A stretch of 9,479 nucleotides of DNA, taken from positions 1-9,479 of the forward strand of contig NZ_JAIKXF010000061.1 in NCBI RefSeq assembly GCF_024684275.1, read 5' to 3'. The position numbers and the translations under genes are program-made. This DNA comes from Ruminococcus sp. GTDB lineage: Bacteria > Bacillota_A > Clostridia > Oscillospirales > Ruminococcaceae. Below, piece by piece: positions 3,609 to 9,479 of this stretch; the stretch's first letter is position 1; every line of letters begins with the position of its first letter. Below the pieces are notes generated by a model that worked only from the letters and a program-made list of their open reading frames with translations, did no database searches and was not told the DNA's origin.

Positions 3609-6524
3609 TTATTGTATCTTGCTACCGCCCCATTCAACGACAGTAAAGCCGTTCCTTTCAAAGGTCGATAACTGCTGCGGTTCGATATCAATTGCTTCTT
3701 CCAATGGAACATACGTCATGAATACACGCAACATACTGTCAGGTGTAGGTGTGATGTTCAGTTTTGCGGAATTGGTATAGGCTTCGCTCTGGAAAGAAAT
3801 GAAATTATACTTGTTATGCTCCATAAGCGGCAGCCAGTATACGATGAACTCGTTCATTTCATCTTCGGTCAATCCCATAAATGTGAGCTTTTCCTTGAGG
3901 AAACTCTCTGTATCACTGCCGGCAACACAGAAGCCTTTGGAGAAATCGAATCTTGTACGGCAGTTTACTGCGTCCCAGAACAGATATCTGTGATGTGTAC
4001 CGTCAGCTTTGTTTACGATCCTTCCGTCAGGATATGCTGTTACGTCCCAGCCGTTATTATACTTGGGATAAGTTGTTGAGAGCTCAGCTTCCGTCAGTTC
4101 AAGTTCAACATGAACATCGGTTTCCTGCTCCGGATACAGGTATATTACAGGCTTTCTTGCAACTTGTTCAAAATAGATAGTCGGAGTTTTGCCGTCATCT
4201 TTAAATACTTTTATCCAGCCGTATTGACCGTTATATTCTGTAAACAGCCATTCGTTGTTATTGTTCTGAGCACCCTTTTCGATCAGGCGCGTATCCGCAG
4301 GAATGCATGCAATGGTGCTATATCTCTCATCCGGACCTTGATAAAGCTTAAGACCGTCTTCCAGAACAAAGAATGGAACACCGTACTCGAAACTCTCATC
4401 AGGATTAACATAATAGGAATACTTATCCTTCAGATCTCTGAGTTTTGTCGTGATACCCGGCGTTCTGTCTGAAACTGTCTTTATCTTAGAACCGTCTGAA
4501 TAGGTGAGTTCAAGTCTGAACTCGCATTCACTCCATTCAGGTCCGTCGGGATTATTCATGTTTTGCATCATACTGTCATAGTCCTGAGCCATTATCTCAC
4601 GATATTCCTGCTCTGATATCTGAATAACAATAGACTGAGGCTCCTGAGCATATGTCAGATCCTGATAAGACAGAAAATAGTTTTCGCCTTCACAGTATAC
4701 TTTATATATGATCATTGCACCTGCGACACCGCCAGATTCTGTGACACTGACCTCGACAGGCAGATCTATTGATTTAAGAAGTGCTTTTCTCATAAGAACA
4801 AGATCAAAGATCGTAAGCTTGTTATCCAGATCAAAGTCAGCTTCTGCCCAGTCGTAAAGCTCCTTATCGTATGCATTGAGCAGCCATTTCTGTAATGCTA
4901 CAAGATCAGCAATATTGAATTTACTGTCACCGTTTATATTACCTGAAGCTTTTATCTTGGTTCTTATCACAAGCTCCATTGATCCGTTGTCATATAATGT
5001 AACTTCGGGCTGATCATCGCACAGGAATTTAAAGATATCCGCGGATCTATATAGCTTTGCGAGATCGGTCTGATAGACCTGCGGATTGGAGTCTGCACAA
5101 TATACAGGGCCAGTGTACATCCAGCCGTCCGGAGACATATTTGATCTGAATCTTATATCCGTACCAAATCCAAGATTATGGTGTTCTGCCAGCTCACTCG
5201 GGATAAGCTCTCCTGTATCCTTGTCATAAAACGTTATCCTTGTTTCTCCCTTTTCAAGGTCGGTCAAATCAGCAGACTTTTCCTCGGGGAGTACCCTTTT
5301 AGACGTTTTTTTCAGCCTGAACACAACGTCAGCTGTGTTGTTGTCATATTTCTTTACGGTAATATGATCTTCAGGTACAATAGTTCCGTTGTAATAACCC
5401 GCAGATTTTTCTTCAGTCTCCGGCAGGGAGTAACTTTCAGGTATATCAAGCAAGCCGAAGGAGAAATTGTAACCATCAAAGAAGTTGCCTAAACCTACAA
5501 TGGCAGGGTTATTTCTGAATCCGACGGGCTGCATATTGCATTTTATCTCACCATCGGATGTACTTTGACGAATATCCGTCCATATTCTCGGCATTGCACC
5601 CTCAGGGAGAGTAAGCAGCTCGCCTGTGTCATAGTCAACAAGGGTTACTCTCATATCTTCCGAAAGCAGTATAGTCTGTGCATTATCAAGCACAGTACAG
5701 TCCGCAGTCAGTGTATATAATGTTGGCTCAGCTTTGGATGTACGTATCCATGATATCTTTTCATATCCGTCTTTCACTGCCTGATATACATATATCTTAT
5801 CAATTGAACCGTCATCATACAAATCCGGTACCTGCATAGTGCAGTCGGACGTCAAAAGATACTTTATGTTCTCATATTTGTTATTGTAGTCAGGCTCCAA
5901 TTTGTCACCAAGCTGATCCACTGCCATCGTACAGAACACAACATAATTGCCATTTACAGAAACATTACCGTTTTTCTTAGTATACTCATCATACTCAGTC
6001 ATGCTGTCTGGTAGCCATCTGAAGATATCGGTTTCGGTGATACAGAGGTTCTGGCCGACTGTAAAGTTATATTCAGCAATTGTTGGCGGTTCCCAATCGT
6101 CAGGAGTTTCTTTGACCTGTACATGAGGATCAACTATTGACAGATCAATATCGCCTTGTTTCTGCGGCTGATAGACAAACACATCAAAGCAGGTCTCAGT
6201 CAGCTCATGAGTGTAGATCTCATGTTTAAGTTCGAGCCCCATTCCTACAGTTGATTTCAGTTCATATCCGTATGTATCTGCACTGCGGCCCTTTCTCGCA
6301 CGATCAGGATATACTAAACAGATCAGACCATTGTCAATATGCGTAGCTCCATAGGAATTACGGAACTCTACAGCGGAATCAAAATCAGACGGGATCCAGT
6401 CCGGGAGTTTAGCAATAGCGCCTGTGTCCTCTGCATACGAAATAGATGCAGAAGCATTAAATGAAAGCGGCGTGATTGCAGTTGCAGCAGCGGCAATTGC
6501 AGCAGCTATCTTCTTGAGTTTCAT
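3609..6524 (-). CDS. Large exported dockerin protein with SH3-like and conserved C-terminal domain, 971 aa, function unknown
   Basis: The chosen start is the ATG at 6524 (MKLKKIAAAIAAAA). A GTG three codons earlier keeps the frame open, but its bases are part of the AGGTGA ribosome binding site. A signal peptide covers about 1-31. Modules in order: an N-terminal region about 41-265 (LPDWIPSDFDSAVEFRNSYG, then strand-rich sequence); two related repeats at about 292-406 and 428-524 (VTLVDYDTGELL / ITFYDKDTGELI, then TDIR, DG and PV landmarks); a dockerin at about 528-585 (loops N529/N531/D533/D540 and D563/D565/D567/D574); a region about 586-718 of unknown type; a bacterial SH3-like module about 719-775 (LKLYQGPDERYSTI ... 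YGWIKVF); and a C-terminal domain about 790-971 from KPVIYLYPEQETDV to GFTVVEWGG. The last resembles a conserved bacterial family I recall only as uncharacterised. The dockerin implies attachment to a cellulosome scaffold, and the SH3-like part may bind cell wall. No catalytic motif was recognised. It has its own promoter and terminator. Confidence 0.83.
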   Translation of the reverse strand: MKLKKIAAAIAAAATAITPLSFNASASISYAEDTGAIAKLPDWIPSDFDSAVEFRNSYGATHIDNGLICLVYPDRARKGRSADTYGYELKSTVGMGLELKHEIYTHELTETCFDVFVYQPQKQGDIDLSIVDPHVQVKETPDDWEPPTIAEYNFTVGQNLCITETDIFRWLPDSMTEYDEYTKKNGNVSVNGNYVVFCTMAVDQLGDKLEPDYNNKYENIKYLLTSDCTMQVPDLYDDGSIDKIYVYQAVKDGYEKISWIRTSKAEPTLYTLTADCTVLDNAQTILLSEDMRVTLVDYDTGELLTLPEGAMPRIWTDIRQSTSDGEIKCNMQPVGFRNNPAIVGLGNFFDGYNFSFGLLDIPESYSLPETEEKSAGYYNGTIVPEDHITVKKYDNNTADVVFRLKKTSKRVLPEEKSADLTDLEKGETRITFYDKDTGELIPSELAEHHNLGFGTDIRFRSNMSPDGWMYTGPVYCADSNPQVYQTDLAKLYRSADIFKFLCDDQPEVTLYDNGSMELVIRTKIKASGNINGDSKFNIADLVALQKWLLNAYDKELYDWAEADFDLDNKLTIFDLVLMRKALLKSIDLPVEVSVTESGGVAGAMIIYKVYCEGENYFLSYQDLTYAQEPQSIVIQISEQEYREIMAQDYDSMMQNMNNPDGPEWSECEFRLELTYSDGSKIKTVSDRTPGITTKLRDLKDKYSYYVNPDESFEYGVPFFVLEDGLKLYQGPDERYSTIACIPADTRLIEKGAQNNNNEWLFTEYNGQYGWIKVFKDDGKTPTIYFEQVARKPVIYLYPEQETDVHVELELTEAELSTTYPKYNNGWDVTAYPDGRIVNKADGTHHRYLFWDAVNCRTRFDFSKGFCVAGSDTESFLKEKLTFMGLTEDEMNEFIVYWLPLMEHNKYNFISFQSEAYTNSAKLNITPTPDSMLRVFMTYVPLEEAIDIEPQQLSTFERNGFTVVEWGGSKIQ

Positions 6525-6528
6525 AATA

Positions 6529-6535
6529 TTCACCT
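6529..6535 (-). promoter_or_regulatory. Ribosome binding site deciding the start of the 971-aa gene
   Basis: On the minus strand AGGTGAA lies 4 bases before the ATG at 6524 (AGGTGAATATTATG). The same bases contain the GTG at 6533-6531 that would give a start three codons earlier. No good Shine-Dalgarno serves that GTG, so the ATG is preferred. Confidence 0.65.
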
Positions 6536-6574
6536 GCCATTCTTCAGATTTGCAGTATATAACTGCTTTATTTC

Positions 6575-6603
6575 ATTATACAGCGATATCTCGCTGAATG
6601 CAA
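6575..6603 (-). promoter_or_regulatory. Promoter of the 971-aa dockerin gene with a dyad in the spacer
   Basis: On the minus strand TTGCAT (6603-6598), a 17-base spacer and a perfect TATAAT (6580-6575) lie about 50 bases before the start codon. The spacer is almost filled by the inverted repeat CAGCGA-tatc-TCGCTG (6581-6596), which touches the -10 box. A repressor bound there would block RNA polymerase. Confidence 0.65.
6581..6596. promoter_or_regulatory. Candidate operator: 6-4-6 inverted repeat between -35 and -10
   Basis: CAGCGATATCTCGCTG has two perfect 6-base arms around 4 bases and sits between -35 and -10 of the promoter, so it would not be transcribed. That favours a DNA-binding site over an RNA hairpin. 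The protein that would bind it is unknown. Confidence 0.45.
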
Positions 6604-6615
6604 GAGATAATTGTG

Positions 6616-6631
6616 CTATATTTCTATATAG
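6616..6631. repeat. Second 6-4-6 inverted repeat upstream of the -35 box
   Basis: CTATAT-ttct-ATATAG has the same arm and spacer lengths as the repeat at 6581-6596, centred 35 bases away on the other side of the -35 box, but with a different sequence. It is AT-rich, so chance is a real alternative. The rest of 6632-6770 shows no gene or clear structure. Confidence 0.3.
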
Positions 6632-6773
6632 GGTTTAACGTTTGAAGAAAGCAAAATGTGCGGTTGAAATCGTAAACTTTTTATGAACTTATGAAGAAAT
6701 TGTATTATTATATCTATTGATGAGGCTATTTATAAAGCAGCAGGCACTATTCGTTTTACGATATAAATAGAAA

Positions 6774-6794
6774 ATCGGGGCATAACGCCCCGAT
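6774..6794 (-). terminator. Hairpin terminator of the LRR-dockerin gene
   Basis: ATCGGGGC-ataac-GCCCCGAT is an 8-bp GC-rich stem with a 5-base loop, starting 11 bases beyond the stop codon at 6806. On the minus strand it runs into TTTCTATTTAT, a suitable U-rich tail. Confidence 0.82.
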
Positions 6795-6805
6795 AAAAGA
6801 TATGT

Positions 6806-7927
6806 TTATTTTTTCTTCATGTAATCAGTAAGGCTGACCGTACTCTTGTTTGTGGCTGTGTAAGCGTAATAAGCCAGAACATAAGAAGCATCAACAGCAT
6901 TGACAGCGCCGTCTTTGTTTATATCGCAGCATTCAAGATCATCACTTGAAGGTTTAGATTTATTCTGAGCATTCTTTGCATATATAGAAAGGATTTCTGA
7001 AGCGTCCACAGAGTTGATCTTACCGTCTGCAGTAGGATCTCCATATGTTGGTAAAGCGCTGAATTTAAAGCCGTATTTTTTTGCAACTGTTTCGGCTGTT
7101 GAGTTTTTATAGCCTTTGATTACGATTTTATCAGTGATTTTTACGGCTTCGTTTAAAGATTGAGGGGTAAAAGTTTCACCATCGTCGGATATACCATCAG
7201 TTAAAATGAATTCACATGTGGGATTTTTAAACGTAAGATATTTCATATTTTCACAGCCTACAATTGCAGAAAGATAGAATTTTGAAACGTTTTCCCCGCA
7301 TTCAAGGAATTCAAGTGAACTACACCGAGAAAAAGCATATTTTTTTATCGTTGTTACCGAAGGAGGTAATGTAATGTTTTTCAGATTAATACACCATGCA
7401 AAAGTGTGATTTTCTATTGTTGTTGGATTATTACGTAGCTCAATCGACTTGAGATTAAGACAACAAAAAAATGCGGCATAATCAATAGTTTTAACATTGT
7501 TTCCGATAGAAACACTTTTCAAGTTTTTACACTGATAAAAAGCACCATCGCCGATAGTATTTACGCTGTTAGGAATATTAATGCTTGTAATATTTTCACA
7601 TTCAAAAAACGCATGTCTGCCTATGTATCTGACTGGCAAACCATCTATGTTGTCAGGAATATCAATTTGACCTGAAGCATATTTATCGCATTTTGCAAGA
7701 GTCAGCTCTCTGTTAGTTGTTGTATATGTGATATTATTCTTTTCGTCAATTATTGTTGGGTCAATATCAAAAATGCTATTAGGTTCATCATCATTAGGAA
7801 TAATCATTTTTTCAGGTTCAGCATATGCAGTCGAAATTACATTATCTGATATATTCTGAGATATCGGCAATAAAGTGCCTGTTATAATAAATGCGAGAGA
7901 CATCGCAAAAAGCTTTTTCAGTTTCAT
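6806..7927 (-). CDS. Exported BspA-type leucine-rich-repeat protein with C-terminal dockerin, 373 aa
   Basis: A signal peptide (about 1-36, cleavage after TAYA) is followed by about six BspA/LRR_5 repeats between residues 88 and 235. These carry the IPNSVNTIGDGAFYQC pattern with a period near 23. A typical capping stretch follows (IVIKGYKNSTAETVAKKYGF, about 269-288). Residues about 296-356 are a dockerin with loops D297/T299/D301/D308 and D335/N337/D339/D346 and matching helices (VDASEILSIYA, VDASYVLAYYA). It should be secreted and docked on a cohesin, offering the LRR face for contact with protein or polysaccharide; the target is unknown. The dockerin helices differ from those of the two other dockerin proteins here, which have DLVLxxK-type helices, so it may use a different cohesin. 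AGGAGG lies 8 bases before the ATG. Promoter and terminator flank it closely, so it is monocistronic. Confidence 0.92.
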   Translation of the reverse strand: MKLKKLFAMSLAFIITGTLLPISQNISDNVISTAYAEPEKMIIPNDDEPNSIFDIDPTIIDEKNNITYTTTNRELTLAKCDKYASGQIDIPDNIDGLPVRYIGRHAFFECENITSINIPNSVNTIGDGAFYQCKNLKSVSIGNNVKTIDYAAFFCCLNLKSIELRNNPTTIENHTFAWCINLKNITLPPSVTTIKKYAFSRCSSLEFLECGENVSKFYLSAIVGCENMKYLTFKNPTCEFILTDGISDDGETFTPQSLNEAVKITDKIVIKGYKNSTAETVAKKYGFKFSALPTYGDPTADGKINSVDASEILSIYAKNAQNKSKPSSDDLECCDINKDGAVNAVDASYVLAYYAYTATNKSTVSLTDYMKKK

Positions 7928-7959
7928 CAGGACTTCCTCCTCTGAATTTGGTAATAAAT

Positions 7960-7988
7960 ATTATATCATAAGCCCAGGTCTTAGTCAA
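7960..7988 (-). promoter_or_regulatory. Strong sigma-70-type promoter of the LRR-dockerin gene
   Basis: On the minus strand TTGACT (7988-7983), 17 bases and a perfect TATAAT (7965-7960) lie upstream of the gene. This is the best promoter match among the minus-strand genes. The spacer holds an imperfect dyad, AAGaCCtGGgCTT. Confidence 0.8.
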
Positions 7989-8011
7989 ATCAAAAGTTGC
8001 TATGAATTCTA

Positions 8012-8032
8012 TTCGGGGCATCAGGTCCCGAA
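8012..8032. repeat. Short inverted repeat in the divergent intergenic region
   Basis: TTCGGG-gcatcaggt-CCCGAA has 6-base arms and a 9-base loop. It lies between the two divergent promoters (7960-7988 minus, 8094-8122 plus). Neither side has a T-tract, so it is not a normal terminator. No gene was found between 7989 and 8093. Confidence 0.35.
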
Positions 8033-8093
8033 CAAGCTCATTCTGCTTACACTTACAAAGTACCTGGATTAAGCAAAATTCATAAAATAACAA

Positions 8094-8122
8094 TTGTATT
8101 CCTGCTTGAAATATGATATAAT
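8094..8122 (+). promoter_or_regulatory. Promoter of hsdM with extended -10
   Basis: TTGTAT (8094-8099), 17 bases and TATAAT (8117-8122) preceded by TGA form an extended -10 promoter. The transcript should start near 8129, giving a leader of about 38 bases before the hsdM start codon. Confidence 0.75.
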
Positions 8123-8136
8123 TAAATAAATATAAC

Positions 8137-8150
8137 CTCACTGCTGTGAG
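8137..8150 (+). repeat. Small hairpin or dyad in the hsdM leader
   Basis: CTCAC-tgct-GTGAG is a 5-4-5 inverted repeat just downstream of the promoter. It ends 5 bases before the GGAGG ribosome binding site at 8156-8160. It could be an operator at the transcript start or a leader hairpin that tempers translation of the methyltransferase. It is short, so confidence is low. Confidence 0.35.
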
Positions 8151-8155
8151 ATTTC

Positions 8156-8160
8156 GGAGG
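8156..8160 (+). promoter_or_regulatory. Ribosome binding site of hsdM
   Basis: GGAGG is followed by 6 bases and the ATG at 8167, which confirms that start. Confidence 0.75.
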
Positions 8161-8166
8161 AATACA

Positions 8167-9479
8167 ATGATAACAGGAGTCATTAAGAATAAAATTGACA
8201 AGATATGGACCGATATATGGGCTGGCGGTATCACCAATCCGCTTACCGTTATCGAGCAGCTCACATACCTTATGTTCATACGCTCCCTTGACGAGAAGGA
8301 GCTTGAAAACGAAGAATTTGCCAATATGACAGGCGAAACTGCCGACCTTATCTTCCCGCAGTCGGAGATAGGACAGGCTATGCGCTGGAGCAAGTTCAAG
8401 GACAGAGACTCCCGAGAGATCTTCGACCTCATTTCGCAGCGTGTTTTCCCTGCGGTGAAGAAGATGAAATACGGCAGGCTTCCCGAATTCGATGACAAGG
8501 GTGAGCTTATCGAGATACCTGACCGCGCTGACGAAGAGCAGGTTCAGACTGCTTTCTCACGCTACATGGACAGCGCTGTGTTCGTTATACCCAATCCGCA
8601 GGTGCTCCAAAAGATAATCACAGGTCTGGACGACCTCTACGAGCACGACATTGCCGACCTCGATATGCAGGGCGACCTCTACGAGTATATGCTGGGCAAG
8701 CTCAGCACAGCAGGTCAGAACGGTCAGTTCCGTACACCTAAACATATCCGTGAGATGATGGTGGAGCTGGTCGCACCGACTCCAGATGACCTTATATGCG
8801 ATCCTGCCTGCGGTACTGCCGGATTCCTCGTTTCTGCGGCTGAATATATCCGAAAGCACTATGAGGACACAATGACTGACGAGCAGTGGGCGGACTTCTC
8901 AAACAAGACCTTCACAGGCTATGACACAGACCACACTATGCTCCGTATCTCTGCCATGAACCTCATGCTGCACTCTATCACCAACCCCGACATCGACTAC
9001 AAGGACAGCGTTTCCAAGCAGAACAATGTCAGCGGCAAATATACCGTATGTCTGGCGAATCCGCCCTTCAAGGGCACTGTTGACGCCGAGAGCATCAACG
9101 ACAACCTCAAAGCAGTCACCAACACGAAAAAGACTGAGCTTCTCTTTCTTGCGCTGTTCCTGCGCCTGCTCCAGAAGGGCGGACGCTGTGCATGTATCGT
9201 TCCCGACGGCGTGCTTTTCGGCTCGTCAAAGGCTCACAAGTCTATCCGTCAGGAGCTTATCGAGAATCATCAGCTCAAAGCCGTTATCTCCATGCCCAGC
9301 GGCGTATTCAAGCCATATGCAGGCGTTTCCACGGCTGTGCTTGTGTTCGTGAAGACCGATGCAGGCGGCACGGATAATGTGTGGTTCTACGATATGAAGG
9401 CGGACGGCTTCTCCCTCGATGACAAGCGTTCGGAGATAGCCGAGAACGATATTCCCGATATTATTTCCCGTTTCCATAA
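8167..9479 (+). CDS. hsdM: Type I restriction-modification system DNA methyltransferase subunit HsdM, partial (3' end outside window)
   Basis: The frame stays open from the ATG at 8167 to the edge, giving 437 codons. Residues 1-170 fit the helical HsdM N-terminal domain (WAGGITNPLTVIEQLTYLMF). The N6-adenine methyltransferase domain follows, with GQFRTPKHI (186-194), the AdoMet motif DPACGTAGF (212-220) and the catalytic motif NPPF (298-301). Later conserved stretches include IVPDGVLF (344-351) and MPSGVF (376-381). HsdM normally pairs with HsdS to methylate adenines and with HsdR to cut unmodified DNA. HsdS and HsdR would be expected further right; they are not in the window. The start is set by GGAGG at 8156-8160, 6 bases upstream. 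The gene is clearly richer in GC than the others here. HsdM proteins are commonly around 500 residues, so it is probably near the end. It looks intact and active. Confidence 0.96.
   Translation, partial: MITGVIKNKIDKIWTDIWAGGITNPLTVIEQLTYLMFIRSLDEKELENEEFANMTGETADLIFPQSEIGQAMRWSKFKDRDSREIFDLISQRVFPAVKKMKYGRLPEFDDKGELIEIPDRADEEQVQTAFSRYMDSAVFVIPNPQVLQKIITGLDDLYEHDIADLDMQGDLYEYMLGKLSTAGQNGQFRTPKHIREMMVELVAPTPDDLICDPACGTAGFLVSAAEYIRKHYEDTMTDEQWADFSNKTFTGYDTDHTMLRISAMNLMLHSITNPDIDYKDSVSKQNNVSGKYTVCLANPPFKGTVDAESINDNLKAVTNTKKTELLFLALFLRLLQKGGRCACIVPDGVLFGSSKAHKSIRQELIENHQLKAVISMPSGVFKPYAGVSTAVLVFVKTDAGGTDNVWFYDMKADGFSLDDKRSEIAENDIPDIISRFH

Noticed and set aside
5178..5492. Plus-strand open frame of 104 codons inside the 971-aa gene
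   Set aside because: The minus-strand frame encodes a signal peptide, dockerin and conserved domains, so the plus-strand frame is a shadow.
6522..6533. GTG at 6533 as the start of the 971-aa protein
   Set aside because: The GTG is part of the AGGTGA ribosome binding site that serves the ATG at 6524, and it has no good site of its own.
8012..8032. TTCGGG...CCCGAA as an intrinsic terminator
   Set aside because: Neither side has a U-rich tail and no gene ends nearby.
7842..8498. Open minus-strand frame of 218 codons opposite hsdM and the upstream region
   Set aside because: It lies antisense to the well-supported hsdM start and overlaps the LRR-dockerin gene; its protein has no family features. 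It is a shadow of coding sequence.
1..9479. CRISPR array, tRNA, rRNA or insertion sequence
   Set aside because: No regularly spaced direct repeats, tRNA-like cloverleaf, rRNA sequence, transposase or terminal inverted repeats were recognised when reading both strands.

Overview
The window looks like a piece of a Ruminococcus-type (Oscillospiraceae, Firmicutes) chromosome, most like the Ruminococcus flavefaciens group. The grounds are three secreted proteins with duplicated dockerin (EF-hand-like) repeats, a GH11-CBM22-dockerin-X domain order of the kind known from R. flavefaciens xylanases, BspA-type leucine-rich repeats, low-GC intergenic DNA, and strong AGGAGG-type ribosome binding sites. 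Species was not tested by any search.

Layout: (1) 1-183, minus: start of a 2[4Fe-4S] ferredoxin running off the left edge, with two palindromes in its leader. (2) 291-482, minus: a 63-aa BspA-type leucine-rich-repeat protein, apparently a truncated relative of the LRR-dockerin gene, but with its own good promoter. (3) 703-1194, plus: an orphan 163-aa protein of unknown function. (4) 1268-3436, minus: a 722-aa exported protein with GH11-like, CBM22-like, dockerin and second GH11-like modules. The first GH11 module has Lys where the catalytic nucleophile Glu should be, and several other active-site positions are changed. (5) 3609-6524, minus: a 971-aa exported dockerin protein with an internal duplication, an SH3-like module and a conserved C-terminal domain of unknown function. 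(6) 6806-7927, minus: a 373-aa exported BspA-LRR protein with a C-terminal dockerin. (7) 8167-9479, plus: the first 437 codons of hsdM, the methyltransferase subunit of a type I restriction-modification system, running off the right edge.

The three dockerin genes all read on the minus strand, but each looks like its own transcription unit. Each has a TTGnnn / 17 bp / TATAAT promoter directly upstream and a hairpin terminator directly downstream. They appear to supply cellulosomal parts that are not ordinary hydrolases: a degenerate xylanase fold, a multi-domain protein of unknown function, and an LRR protein. Their dockerins fall into two sequence types, so they may dock to different cohesins. 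The hsdM gene diverges from this cluster across a 239-bp intergenic region with promoters facing both ways, and it is visibly richer in GC.

The observation most worth following is the 722-aa protein: two GH11-like folds with altered catalytic sites kept in a full cellulosomal architecture. This suggests a non-catalytic or functionally altered xylan-binding part rather than a xylanase. No tRNA, rRNA, CRISPR array or insertion sequence was seen, and no gene-free stretch exceeds 300 bases.
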